From: Anaerolineales bacterium
GTDB lineage: Bacteria; Chloroflexota; Anaerolineae; Anaerolineales; Villigracilaceae
Direction: 5' to 3'
DNA: 64,000 nt
NCBI GenBank assembly: GCA_015075275.1
Contig: JABTUU010000001.1
Coordinates: forward strand, 806,001-870,000
The notes beneath the pieces are model-generated. The model ran no database searches and had not been told where the DNA came from. It saw only the letters and a program-made list of their open reading frames with translations. The position numbers and the translations under genes were made by a program. Of this stretch, positions 43,989 to 52,625 are shown one piece after another. Each line of letters starts with the position of its first letter. Within the stretch, counting starts at the first letter, position 1.

Positions 43989-44927
43989 ATGTTAGGTCTG
44001 ATTATTTTCTTTGCAGTCTTGCTTGTTGTAGCCATAGCGGTCGTTGTCTTTGCTCGTCGAAATGCGCCGCAAGGCGGCGACATAGACGACCCATTGCAGG
44101 CGCGGCTGGCGGAATTTATCCAGCGCGGCGACGACGTGCAATCGCTTGAACAAGTCGAAATGTCCCAGTCGTTCACCGACCGCGTGCTGATTCCGATGGT
44201 GAATAAACTGGGCGAACTTTCGGCGCGTTTTACGCCTCAAAAGATGGTTCAAGATACCGATCGTCAGTTGGAATTGGCTGGCAACCCTTGGCCCATTAGC
44301 GCGCCCACTTTTGTTGCGATTCGCTTTGCTCTGATGTTATTGTTGGGCGGGCTTATGGTTATGATGGTCACCCTCTCGCCGCCAGCCAAATCTAGCGATG
44401 GTTTCCTATATATCGGCGGAGGAGCTTTCGGAGGATTCTTCCTGCCTCATTTGATGCTGTCGGGACGCGTTAGAAATAGACAGAAAGAGATCAGAAAAGC
44501 AATGCCTGACGCTCTTGATCTATTGACTGTTTGCGTAGAGGCGGGATTAAGCTTCGACTCGGCAATGCAGCGCGTAAGCGAGAAATGGGAGAATCAACTT
44601 TCGCTGGCATTTGCTCGCACTATTCGCGAGGTGCAACTGGGCAAGACGCGACGCGAAGCCTTGCGCGATATGGCGGATCGTTTAGGCGTTGCGGAAATGT
44701 CCAGTTTTGTTGCGGCGTTGATCCAAAGTGAAATGCTCGGCGTAAGCATGGCGCGAGTATTGCGCATTCAATCCGACCAAATGCGCGTGAAGCGTCGTCA
44801 GTTGGCGGAAGAAGAAGCGCATAAGGCGCCTGTCAAGATGGTTATTCCAATGGCGTTATTGGTCTTTCCGACGATTATGATCATTATTCTCACTCCCGCC
44901 GCGTTGCAAGTTGCAGGGTCGCTCTAG
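43989..44927 (+). CDS. tadC: Tad pilus inner membrane protein TadC
   Basis: A 312-residue F-domain paralogue of TadB. It has an N-terminal helix (about 3-20), two central helices and one at the C-terminus, and the signature PDALDLLTVCVEAGLSFDSAMQRV and ALIQSEMLGVSMARVLRIQSD. With TadB it forms the membrane platform. Last recognisable Tad gene in this cluster; no pilin, prepilin peptidase or secretin follows. Confidence 0.93.
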   Translation: MLGLIIFFAVLLVVAIAVVVFARRNAPQGGDIDDPLQARLAEFIQRGDDVQSLEQVEMSQSFTDRVLIPMVNKLGELSARFTPQKMVQDTDRQLELAGNPWPISAPTFVAIRFALMLLLGGLMVMMVTLSPPAKSSDGFLYIGGGAFGGFFLPHLMLSGRVRNRQKEIRKAMPDALDLLTVCVEAGLSFDSAMQRVSEKWENQLSLAFARTIREVQLGKTRREALRDMADRLGVAEMSSFVAALIQSEMLGVSMARVLRIQSDQMRVKRRQLAEEEAHKAPVKMVIPMALLVFPTIMIIILTPAALQVAGSL

Positions 44928-44991
44928 GAGAATAGAATTTGGCGTTGCATTAAAGAGACAGCGACGCTGAGAAATATATTTTTAGGTTGGC

Positions 44992-45729
44992 ATGAAAGGA
45001 ATCCCCTGGTCGTATCGTTTCTACCGATGGGGTTGGAGCGGGATGGATTTGCTCTTTCCGCCGATGTGTGGCGGATGCGGCCAAATAGGTTCACGCTGGT
45101 GTGAAATATGTAAGGGGCGTGTCGCGCGGATTCGCGAACCGTTTTGCGCGAAGTGCGGGACTCCTGCGCTTAACAACGATATTTGTGAGAAATGTTTATC
45201 GAATCAGCCCAGCTATCGCGCTTTGCGATCGTGGGCGAGTTTTGAGTCGCCAGTGCGAGATGCGCTTCTTGCAGTCAAATACCATCGCAATATTGGATTG
45301 GCGGACGCAATCGCGACGGATATGCTCGGGTTTGCGCGTTCGCTGCAATGGATGATGGAGATGCTGATTCCCGTTCCTTCGGGGGCGATGCGTTTAAGAG
45401 AGAGAGGATATAATCAAGTTGCGCTGATTGCGCGTCCGCTTGCTTACGAGTTGGGTGTTGCGTATGCGCCGAACGGCTTGAGAAGAGCGCGCGAGACCCG
45501 CTCGCAAGTCGGCTTGAACGCCTCTGAACGACGCGAAAATGTTCGAGGGGCGTATCGCGCCGATCCATCGGTTGTGGAGCGTAAGTCTATTTTATTGATA
45601 GACGATGTGGCTACAACTGGCGCCACTATCTCTGCTTGCGCAGAGGCGTTGGTCGCCGCGGGCGCGACGGAAGTGCGCGCATTGACGATAGCTCGCGCGC
45701 ACGCTCGCCATGATCTAGATCGCGTTTGA
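44992..45729 (+). CDS. comFC: ComF-family phosphoribosyltransferase-like protein
   Basis: A 245-residue ComF/GntX protein. The N-terminal double zinc ribbon is clear: CGGCG, CEICK, FCAKCG, CEKC. The C-terminal part is a phosphoribosyltransferase fold with the PRPP loop SILLIDDVATTGAT and the RERGYNQ motif. ComFC is needed for natural transformation in several bacteria. It lies 64 bases after tadC, which fits a link to pilus-based DNA uptake but does not show it. Confidence 0.93.
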   Translation: MKGIPWSYRFYRWGWSGMDLLFPPMCGGCGQIGSRWCEICKGRVARIREPFCAKCGTPALNNDICEKCLSNQPSYRALRSWASFESPVRDALLAVKYHRNIGLADAIATDMLGFARSLQWMMEMLIPVPSGAMRLRERGYNQVALIARPLAYELGVAYAPNGLRRARETRSQVGLNASERRENVRGAYRADPSVVERKSILLIDDVATTGATISACAEALVAAGATEVRALTIARAHARHDLDRV

Positions 45730-45781
45730 TTTGCATGAGCGCGCGTTGTAGAAACACGATAATCATAGAGGAGGTCCTGCC

Positions 45782-46348
45782 ATGACAAGCAAGATCGAAG
45801 TCCAAGCGCGGAATATGCGGTTAACCGATAATACGCGCGAATATGTAGAAACGAAAGCGGCTAAGCTAGAACGATACCTTCAGGAGATAGACGAAATATA
45901 TGTTGAGCTTTCTCATGAGAAGACTGCGCGCCAAGCCGACGACCGTTTTGTTGCGCAGATGACGGTGCGCGGTAAGGGAGTTTTGCTGCGCACAGAAGAG
46001 CGTTCGGATAATTTGCATGCAGCGTTCGACGAGGCGTGGGACAAAATGCAGCGCCAGATCGAACGGTACAAGGGCAAGCATCATCGCGGTCGCGGCGATG
46101 GACGCTCTGCCGCTGAAGCCGTGGTGGAAGAAGCGCTGGTGGATGAGACCGGCGAGTTGATGCCGCTGATCGTTAAGCGTAAGAAATTCGTTCTCTTGCC
46201 GATGGATGAGAATGAGGCGATGGAGCAAATGCGCTTGCTTGGGCACGACGATTTCTTTATCTTCTTCAACGCGGAGAAGAACGCCGTGCAAGTGTTGTAT
46301 CGCCGGCGCAACGGTTCATACGGCTTGATCGAGCCAGTGATCGGATAG
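45782..46348 (+). CDS. hpf: Ribosome hibernation promoting factor, long form
   Basis: A 188-residue HPF. The N-terminal domain (KIEVQARNMRLTDNTREYVETK) binds the decoding region of the small subunit, and the C-terminal domain (KRKKFVLLPMDENEAMEQM, HDDFFIFFNAEKNAVQVLYRR) dimerises ribosomes into 100S particles. A strong AGAGGAGG site precedes the ATG. Full length for the long form found in Firmicutes and Chloroflexota. Confidence 0.96.
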   Translation: MTSKIEVQARNMRLTDNTREYVETKAAKLERYLQEIDEIYVELSHEKTARQADDRFVAQMTVRGKGVLLRTEERSDNLHAAFDEAWDKMQRQIERYKGKHHRGRGDGRSAAEAVVEEALVDETGELMPLIVKRKKFVLLPMDENEAMEQMRLLGHDDFFIFFNAEKNAVQVLYRRRNGSYGLIEPVIG

Positions 46349-46365
46349 CGTGATGCGAGAATAAT

Positions 46366-46396
46366 GTTCAGCCCGACGAGAATAGTCGGGCTGAAC
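46366..46396 (+). terminator. Hairpin between hpf and folE
   Basis: GTTCAGCCCGAC (46366-46377) pairs perfectly with GTCGGGCTGAAC (46385-46396), a 12-bp stem with a 7-base loop. No T run follows, so it may be a weak terminator, a stabiliser, or a regulatory leader for folE, which starts 16 bases later. Confidence 0.6.
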
Positions 46397-46411
46397 GCTT
46401 AAGGAACGAAA

Positions 46412-47035
46412 ATGGAATCGGATGAGATCCCGCGAGAAGAACATGGCGTTGGAAATAACGAGCATGAGAATGTCAGCCGCATTGTCCGTGAATTGATCGA
46501 GGCGATCGGCGAGGACCCTCAACGCGAAGGCTTGGCGAACACTCCGCGTCGTGTGGCGCGAATGTACATGGAGTTGTTGAGCGGCTATGCAACAGATCCC
46601 GAACGCCTTGTAAACGGCGCGCTTTTCAATGTGACATACGACGAGATGATCGTCGTACGCGATATTGAATTTTATAGTTTGTGCGAGCATCATATGCTTC
46701 CGTTTATTGGACGCGCGCATGTCGCTTACATTCCCGCTGGGCAGGTGATCGGGTTGTCGAAAATTCCGCGCATTGTAGATATGTATGCGCGACGCTTGCA
46801 GATTCAGGAACGCATGACGCGTCAGATCGCGGATCTTCTTCAGAACATTTTAAATCCGCATGGCGTGGCAGTGGTTGTGGAGGGAATGCACATGTGTGCG
46901 ATGATGCGCGGCGTGAAGAAACATGATGTGCGCATGACGACTTCGGCGATGCACGGATCATTCCGCGCGAATGCGGCGACGCGGCAGGAATTTCTAGAGA
47001 ATATCAGTCGTGGATCAAAACCGCTTCAATTGTAA
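46412..47035 (+). CDS. folE: GTP cyclohydrolase I
   Basis: A 207-residue enzyme that makes 7,8-dihydroneopterin triphosphate from GTP, first step of folate synthesis. Zinc ligands are C91, H94 and C162 ([23 protein letters not shown]). Signatures [21 protein letters not shown] and TSAMHGSF are intact. Start ATG 46412. The other folate genes (folK, folB, SDR) lie convergent on the minus strand just after it. Confidence 0.96.
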   Translation: MESDEIPREEHGVGNNEHENVSRIVRELIEAIGEDPQREGLANTPRRVARMYMELLSGYATDPERLVNGALFNVTYDEMIVVRDIEFYSLCEHHMLPFIGRAHVAYIPAGQVIGLSKIPRIVDMYARRLQIQERMTRQIADLLQNILNPHGVAVVVEGMHMCAMMRGVKKHDVRMTTSAMHGSFRANAATRQEFLENISRGSKPLQL

Positions 47036-47091
47036 AAGGCGCAATCTGTCGCAGAGGCGCGTATGTGTTTGGCGCGGTAAGGAGCGCTTTC

Positions 47092-47574
47092 TTAAGAGCG
47101 GAGCGATAATTCCTGATGCGGCTTCATCCAGATATGCTGGCGGAGGCGCGTCGCTGTTTCCGCGATCGTCTCGCCCGTTTCTGGATTTTGAAGAGTAGGA
47201 TAAATCTCCGCTAAAGGCGCGACGACGAACGCTTGTCTCAGCCAGCGCCCATTGACGATCTCGTCATCGAAAACGATGATATCAATGTCAATCGTTCGAG
47301 GCGCATATTTATCTCTGCTGCGTCGGCGTCCCAGTTTGGTTTCAATGAATTGAATAACGTCAGATTTTAATTCGTCGCGCGAGAAAGACGCTTGATATGA
47401 CAAGCAGGCGTTCAGATAATTATCGCCGCCGCCGCCCACAGGTTGAGATTCCCATATGCTGGAAATTTCTACAATCTGTCCGTGCTGTGCGAGCAGTTGC
47501 GCCGCTCGCGGCAGGTTAGTCTCCGACTCAATGTTCGATCCTAAGCTTAAATACGCGACATGCAATTTACTCAT
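47092..47574 (-). CDS. folK: 6-hydroxymethyl-7,8-dihydropterin pyrophosphokinase
   Basis: A 160-residue HPPK. Conserved parts: AYLSLGSNIESETNL at the N-terminus, SIWESQPVGGGG, NYLNACL, and the catalytic RTIDIDIIVFDDE with the metal-binding Asp pair, ending in PLAEIYP. The ATG at 47574 overlaps the folB stop by eight bases (ATGAGTAA), so the two are translationally coupled, as often seen for folB-folK. Confidence 0.95.
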   Translation of the reverse strand: MSKLHVAYLSLGSNIESETNLPRAAQLLAQHGQIVEISSIWESQPVGGGGDNYLNACLSYQASFSRDELKSDVIQFIETKLGRRRSRDKYAPRTIDIDIIVFDDEIVNGRWLRQAFVVAPLAEIYPTLQNPETGETIAETATRLRQHIWMKPHQELSLRS

Positions 47575-47923
47575 CTCGACTGCGCTCGATCTCCACACCG
47601 ACTGATTCGGCGAAGCGCACTGCGCCCGGCTTTTCCACGCGGACGACAACCTTTTGCGCGTTTTCATCCTCCAAGCAGAGTTTTGCCAGATCGTTCGCCA
47701 GCGCTTCCACAGTGAGGCGTTGCGCGCTTTCGGCATGCGCCATTACTTTTTTCGACATCTTGCTGTAGTCTACGCAGTCGTTGATATGATCGGTTTCCGC
47801 TGCGCGGCGCGTATCGGTGGAAATGACGATATTGATCAGGATGTTTTGAGCGCGGCGGCGTTCCCAGTCATTGATGCCGATAATGCCGCGGACGAGCAGG
47901 TCTTTGATAATGATTTTGTCCAT
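47567..47923 (-). CDS. folB: Dihydroneopterin aldolase
   Basis: A 118-residue FolB. The signature DKIIIKDLLVRGIIGINDWERRRAQ holds the active-site Glu region, VDYSKMSKKV the conserved Tyr, and VVVRVEKPGAVRFAESVGVEI the C-terminal Lys and substrate-contact loop. It converts dihydroneopterin to hydroxymethyldihydropterin plus glycolaldehyde, the substrate of FolK downstream. AAAGGATT precedes the ATG. Confidence 0.95.
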   Translation of the reverse strand: MDKIIIKDLLVRGIIGINDWERRRAQNILINIVISTDTRRAAETDHINDCVDYSKMSKKVMAHAESAQRLTVEALANDLAKLCLEDENAQKVVVRVEKPGAVRFAESVGVEIERSRDE

Positions 47924-47994
47924 TGTTTAGGAATCCTTTTAATGTATGCGTGGGCGAATTAAGGTTATGAATATTACTTAATAAAACGGGCGCG

Positions 47995-48723
47995 TTAAAC
48001 GAGATTTCGTCCGCCGTCCACATGGATAATCTCGCCGGTGATATATGCGGGAGACGTAAGCAGGAAGAGCAACGCTTGTTCCACTTCGGGCTCTTGCGCC
48101 CAACGTTTCATTGGGACATTTTTTATGATCTCAGGCGAAGCGTTCCCGTCGGCAGGCGGGAGGATCGCGCCGAGCGCCAAACCGTTGACGAGGATCTTCG
48201 GCGCGAGCGCGATTGCCATAGATTTCGTCAACGCCGCCAGCGCCGACTTGCTGATCGTATAGGGAAAGTGGTCCGCGCCGGGGCGCAGAGCGCGCCAGTC
48301 GAGGATATTGATTATGCGAGCGCCTTCATCCGCTTGACGGGCAAAGGCTTGGCTGAGCAAAAACGGCGCGGTTAAATTAAGGGCGAGATGGCCGTTCCAA
48401 TCTGTGAGCGTGGTTGCGTTGAATGAGAGCGGCTCGAAGATAGCGGCGCTGTTGACGAGAAAATGCAAGGGTGTGGATTTGTTGACCAGCCGAATCAGTT
48501 CTTCTGTCTGGGTTGAGTCGCTCAAATCTGCTTGAAAGATCCATGCGCGTTTACCGAGACTTGTAATTTCAACGCGCAGCGATTCGGCGTCCGCTTGAGA
48601 GTGCGCGTGATGGATGGCGACGTTCGCGCCCGCGCGCGCGCATGCCAGCGCGAATGCTCGTCCGAGCCGTCGCGCCGCGCCGGTGATGAGAATAGTTTTG
48701 TTTGTTAATGCTTGGGCGTTCAT
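47995..48723 (-). CDS. Short-chain reductase, PTR1/FolM-like pteridine/dihydrofolate reductase
   Basis: A 242-residue SDR. The dinucleotide motif is TGAARRLGR (14-22), which fits TGxxxRxG, the variant of pteridine reductase PTR1 and FolM in place of TGxxxGxG. The catalytic Ser of SDRs is missing: Asp142 lies exactly 13 residues before Tyr155, with Lys159 after (YxxxK), matching the Asp-Tyr-Lys layout of PTR1. It sits in the folate block 72 bases upstream of folB, so a role in reducing dihydrofolate or dihydropterins is likely. Alternative: an unrelated SDR. Confidence 0.82.
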   Translation of the reverse strand: MNAQALTNKTILITGAARRLGRAFALACARAGANVAIHHAHSQADAESLRVEITSLGKRAWIFQADLSDSTQTEELIRLVNKSTPLHFLVNSAAIFEPLSFNATTLTDWNGHLALNLTAPFLLSQAFARQADEGARIINILDWRALRPGADHFPYTISKSALAALTKSMAIALAPKILVNGLALGAILPPADGNASPEIIKNVPMKRWAQEPEVEQALLFLLTSPAYITGEIIHVDGGRNLV

Positions 48724-48738
48724 ATGGAAGATTGTAAT

Positions 48739-49470
48739 CTATTCATTTTCTCCTTTGTGTGCGAGAAGCCTGTCGTAAGCGATTAAGGTTGCGGCAAGCG
48801 TTAGCCAAGCGACGATCTGCACCTGCCGAAACCCGTCGAGAATTAATGCGCTGTCTCCACGAAAGGCTTCGAGGAAGAGACGCGCTCCCGCGCTGAGCGC
48901 GGTGAAATAGAGGAAGAGTGCGCCTGGAAATAGCGCCGATTTGCGGAACCGGATTAAGCCGAAAATAGCCAGCGAAGCGATCAACTCGTAGATTTGAGTT
49001 GGGTGCCGCATCGCGCTCCATAAGTCAATGCCCCATGGCAGAGACGTGGGGTTGCCGAAGGCTGTCCCGGCGGCGAGGTGGGAGAGGTGAAGACCGATGG
49101 CGAGAAAGGCGAAAATGAGAGTGAGCGCATCAAGCGCGTTCCAAAACGAAAAATTTTGTCTTTTTCCGTAAGCGATTCCTGTGAGAATCGCGGCGACGAT
49201 CCCGCCAAAAGAATCGAATAGATCGATGTTAAGAGAAAATAGGCTTAGCGGAGAAGCTATGAAGGCGGAATAATTTGCCAATGCAAAGAGCGCACGTCCG
49301 CCGATGAGATAGCCGAACAACGAGTAGAAAACGAGGTTATTTAACCTCTCTTTTGAGATGCCATACTGTTCGCTTCGTTTCTCTGCGAAGGCGAGCCCAA
49401 TCCACAGCGCAGCGATGAGGAGAATTAGGTTGCGAGGAGGGGCGAAGAGAGCGCGAAAGATTTCAATCAT
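48739..49470 (-). CDS. Lgt-like membrane protein (divergent prolipoprotein diacylglyceryl transferase)
   Basis: A 243-residue polytopic protein with about seven helices. It shares with Lgt the GYLIGGRALFAL stretch, DSFGGIVAAI, FGNPTSLPWGI and the late RHPTQIYEL motif. The loop where Lgt has GRxGNFxNxE reads GLHLSHLAAGTAFG, so the essential Arg and Asn of the transferase are absent. It may be a diverged paralogue with another role, or inactive. Its start overlaps the thioredoxin gene's stop (ATGA). Confidence 0.75.
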   Translation of the reverse strand: MIEIFRALFAPPRNLILLIAALWIGLAFAEKRSEQYGISKERLNNLVFYSLFGYLIGGRALFALANYSAFIASPLSLFSLNIDLFDSFGGIVAAILTGIAYGKRQNFSFWNALDALTLIFAFLAIGLHLSHLAAGTAFGNPTSLPWGIDLWSAMRHPTQIYELIASLAIFGLIRFRKSALFPGALFLYFTALSAGARLFLEAFRGDSALILDGFRQVQIVAWLTLAATLIAYDRLLAHKGENE

Positions 49471-50009
49471 TTCAAGAGCGCCTCCACCCTTGTTCGCAAC
49501 AATGCTTCCGCCATCGGTCCCCCGATAGCGACTTCGTTGATAACGCCTTCGCGGGTGATGAAAAATGAAGATGGAAGCGAGCGTAATTGGTAAGCGGACC
49601 CGATGACAGCCGTTTCGTCGAGCAAAATAGGAAAAGTGAGATTGTATTTTCGTACGAACGGCGGAATGTCCGAAATTTTATCCTGATAGGTCATGTTGAT
49701 CGCGAGGACGATAAAACCTTGGTCTTTATATTCGTTATAGATTTTCTCGATGGCGGGCATCTCCGCGCGGCAAGGCGGACACCACGTCGCCCAGAGGTTA
49801 ATCAGCGCCGCTTGCCCGCGCAAGTCAGAGAGTCGTATTGTCGCGCCGTCGGTCGTTTGAAGCGAGAAATCGGGCGCGAGAAAGCCCCTCTGCGGCGCCG
49901 CGATCGTTCCAGGGTGAGAGGCGTTGTTTTTATCTACGCTAAGAAATATCCAGCCGAGTCCGAGCGTCAAGAAGATGGCGTAAATAAATCGTCGAGGCGT
50001 TGCGCGCAT
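49467..50009 (-). CDS. TlpA/ResA-type membrane-anchored thioredoxin
   Basis: A 180-residue protein with one N-terminal membrane anchor (about 8-24) and an exported thioredoxin fold. The active site is WCPPC (C77, C80) in NLWATWCPPCRAEMPAIEK, with the cis-Pro loop LRSLPSSFFI. Such proteins reduce disulfides in cytochrome c maturation or exported proteins. Overlaps the Lgt-like gene by four bases, divergent from tkt. Confidence 0.92.
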   Translation of the reverse strand: MRATPRRFIYAIFLTLGLGWIFLSVDKNNASHPGTIAAPQRGFLAPDFSLQTTDGATIRLSDLRGQAALINLWATWCPPCRAEMPAIEKIYNEYKDQGFIVLAINMTYQDKISDIPPFVRKYNLTFPILLDETAVIGSAYQLRSLPSSFFITREGVINEVAIGGPMAEALLRTRVEALLK

Positions 50010-50083
50010 GTACTTTAGTACGCCTTCGGCGTTGAAGTCTTACGATGGTACAATCCACAAAAAATAGAAACGTCAGGATAATT

Positions 50084-52060
50084 ATGACAAACGATCTTCA
50101 GTCACGCGCAATCAATACTTTGCGATTTCTTTCGGCGGACGCTGTGCAGAAAGCGAACTCGGGCCATCCCGGGCTCCCGATGGGGGTGGCGGCGATAGCC
50201 TACACGATCTGGACGCGCCACCTACGGCACAATCCGCGCAACCCTAAATGGATGGGACGCGATCGTTTTATTCTTTCGGGCGGGCATGGTTCGATGCTTT
50301 TGTATTCGCTCTTACATTTGACCGGGTACGATGTGAGTTTGGACGACATTAAGAACTTCCGCCAATGGGGGAGTATTACGCCGGGACACCCAGAGCATGG
50401 GCTGACGCCCGGCGTGGAGGTGACGACGGGCCCGCTAGGACAGGGATTTGGCCAAGGCGTGGGTATGGCGATTGCGGCGAGTCATCTTGCGGCGTTGTTT
50501 AATAAGCCTAAGCATGAACTCATTCAATCGTATATTTATGGCGTTGTCACCGACGGCGATCTGATGGAAGGCGTTTCCTCCGAAGCTGCGTCGTTGGCGG
50601 GACATTTGTCTTTGGGGCGCATTGTTTATCTGTATGACGATAATCACATTTCGATTGACGGCTCGACTAATTTAGCCTTTACCGAGAATCGTGCCGCACG
50701 CTTTGAAGCGTATGGTTGGCACGTTCAGACGGTGGCTGACGGCAACGACGTAGAGGCGATTGATAAGGCGATTCAAGCTGCGAAGCTTGATCCGCGCCCG
50801 TCAATTATTATGTGTCGTACGACTATCGGCTACGGAGCGCCCAATCGACAAGGCACTTCTAAAGCGCATGGCGAGCCGCTCGGCGACGAAGAACTTAACG
50901 CCGCGAAAGAGAATTTGGGCTGGCCCCTTGAGCCGCGCTTCTTCATTCCCGACGATGTTCTCGCTTTTTATCGTAATGCGCTCGATACTGGGCGCGATAT
51001 GGAGGATGACTGGAAGAAATCCTTCGAAGCGTATAAAAAGGAAAATCCCGATCTTGGCGCGGAGTTGTCGCGGCGACTAGAGGGGAAATTGCCCGATGAT
51101 TGGGATGCGAATTTGCCGACGTTCCCCGCCGACTCGAAAGGCATGGCGACCCGCGCGTCTTCCGGGAAAATGATTAACGCGCTTGCGCCGATCTTGCCTG
51201 AACTGATCGGAGGTTCGGCAGATTTAGCTCCTTCGAATAACACCATGATCAATGGAAGCCCGTCTTTTCAAAAAGAGTCGTACGAAGGTCGCAACTTCCA
51301 CTTTGGCGTGCGCGAACATGGTATGGGCGCGGCGTTAAACGGGATGAATCTATATGGCGGCGTTATCGCCTATGGCGGCACATTTCTCATCTTCTCCGAT
51401 TACATGAAACCAGCCATTCGTCTCGCGGCGCTCTCGCATGCTCCTTCGATCTTTATCTACACTCACGACTCGGTCGGGCTAGGCGAAGACGGACCGACTC
51501 ATCAGCCAATTGAACAACTTGTCGCCTTGCGCGCTATTCCGAATATGGTGACGATTCGTCCTGCTGATGCTAACGAAGTCCGCGAAGCGTGGAAAGTTGC
51601 TATCGCGCGCCGCAACGGGCCGACTGCGCTGGTCCTCACTCGTCAAGCTCTGCCGACGCTCGGCGACGTCAATGCGCCTGCTGTTGAGAAAGGAGCGTAT
51701 GTGTTGAAAGATTTTGGTAAGCCTGAAATGATCTTAATGGCGACGGGGTCGGAAGTGAGTTTGATATTTATCGCCGCGCAGAGACTTCACGAAGAAGGTG
51801 TGGGGGTGCGCGTGGTTTCCTTCCCGTCTTGGGAGTTGTTTGAAAAGCAAGACGAAGCGTACAAAGAATCTGTCCTGCCGAAAAACATCATAAAGCGGCT
51901 TGCTGTCGAACTTGGCTCTAGCCTCGGTTGGGAACGTTACGCCTCCGCTGCGCTATGCGTGGACCGCTTTGGCGCATCGGCTCCGTATAAGATTATCTTT
52001 CAGAAGTTCGGGTTTACGGTAGAGAATGTAGTTGCAAGAGCAAAGGAGTTAATTGCATAG
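50084..52060 (+). CDS. tkt: Transketolase
   Basis: A 658-residue thiamine diphosphate enzyme. TPP site: GDGDLMEG-like [21 protein letters not shown]; signature [13 protein letters not shown]; pyrimidine domain with [15 protein letters not shown], the cofactor-activating Glu in VREHG, and the [16 protein letters not shown] loop; C-terminal domain (MATGSEVSL). Moves two-carbon units in the pentose phosphate pathway. I chose ATG 50084 (after CAGGA) because TACAAT at 50049-50054 lies inside the longer frame. Heads the module with rpiB and tal-pgi. Confidence 0.96.
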   Translation: MTNDLQSRAINTLRFLSADAVQKANSGHPGLPMGVAAIAYTIWTRHLRHNPRNPKWMGRDRFILSGGHGSMLLYSLLHLTGYDVSLDDIKNFRQWGSITPGHPEHGLTPGVEVTTGPLGQGFGQGVGMAIAASHLAALFNKPKHELIQSYIYGVVTDGDLMEGVSSEAASLAGHLSLGRIVYLYDDNHISIDGSTNLAFTENRAARFEAYGWHVQTVADGNDVEAIDKAIQAAKLDPRPSIIMCRTTIGYGAPNRQGTSKAHGEPLGDEELNAAKENLGWPLEPRFFIPDDVLAFYRNALDTGRDMEDDWKKSFEAYKKENPDLGAELSRRLEGKLPDDWDANLPTFPADSKGMATRASSGKMINALAPILPELIGGSADLAPSNNTMINGSPSFQKESYEGRNFHFGVREHGMGAALNGMNLYGGVIAYGGTFLIFSDYMKPAIRLAALSHAPSIFIYTHDSVGLGEDGPTHQPIEQLVALRAIPNMVTIRPADANEVREAWKVAIARRNGPTALVLTRQALPTLGDVNAPAVEKGAYVLKDFGKPEMILMATGSEVSLIFIAAQRLHEEGVGVRVVSFPSWELFEKQDEAYKESVLPKNIIKRLAVELGSSLGWERYASAALCVDRFGASAPYKIIFQKFGFTVENVVARAKELIA

Positions 52061-52092
52061 CGGCAACTCAATCGTTGCTGCAAAGGATAATG

Positions 52093-52563
52093 ATGAAAAT
52101 TGTCGTTGGTTTTGACCATGCGGGCTTCCCGCTGAAACAAATTGTTCTCGACGTTGTGCGCGAAGCGGGACATGAGCCTGTTGACGTTGGCACAGACTCT
52201 GCCGCCCCGGTGGACTTTCCGGACTTTGCTGAGAAGTTGGGGCGCGCGATCCAGAAAGGCGAAGCGGAACGCGGAATTTTAGTGTGCGGATCAGGGGTTG
52301 GCGCGTGTATCGCCGCCAACAAGATGAAAGGCGTGTACGCATCTATTTGCCACGATACATATTCTGCGGCGCAGGGCGTGGCGCACGACGATATGAACGT
52401 TCTTTGTCTCGGTGGGCGCGTCGTTGGCGCTGAACTGGCAAAAGCCCTTATCTCCGCATTTTTAGGCGCGGAATATCAAGGCGGTAAACCGGGCGGAGAG
52501 CGGCTCGCGCGGAGGGTTAGAAAGATTCATAAACTAGAAGAAGTCGGTAAGTTGGGAGATTAA
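52093..52563 (+). CDS. rpiB: Ribose-5-phosphate isomerase B
   Basis: A 156-residue RpiB. It begins KIVVGFDHAGFPLK (phosphate and catalytic His region), has the nucleophile Cys in ILVCGSGVGACIAANK, and HDDMNVLCLGGRVVG. Interconverts ribose-5-P and ribulose-5-P. ATGs at 52090 and 52093 both occur; AAAGGA fits 52093 better. 29 bases after the tkt stop. Confidence 0.95.
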   Translation: MKIVVGFDHAGFPLKQIVLDVVREAGHEPVDVGTDSAAPVDFPDFAEKLGRAIQKGEAERGILVCGSGVGACIAANKMKGVYASICHDTYSAAQGVAHDDMNVLCLGGRVVGAELAKALISAFLGAEYQGGKPGGERLARRVRKIHKLEEVGKLGD

Positions 52564-52625
52564 CAGATTGATTTCTTTGATTTGCAATCTCCTGAAATTC
52601 AAAAACTTTTAAAACGGATATAGCC

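Noticed and set aside
46366-46396. Pterin riboswitch before folE
   Set aside because: There is a single 12-bp hairpin and no further conserved core, so a riboswitch cannot be supported.
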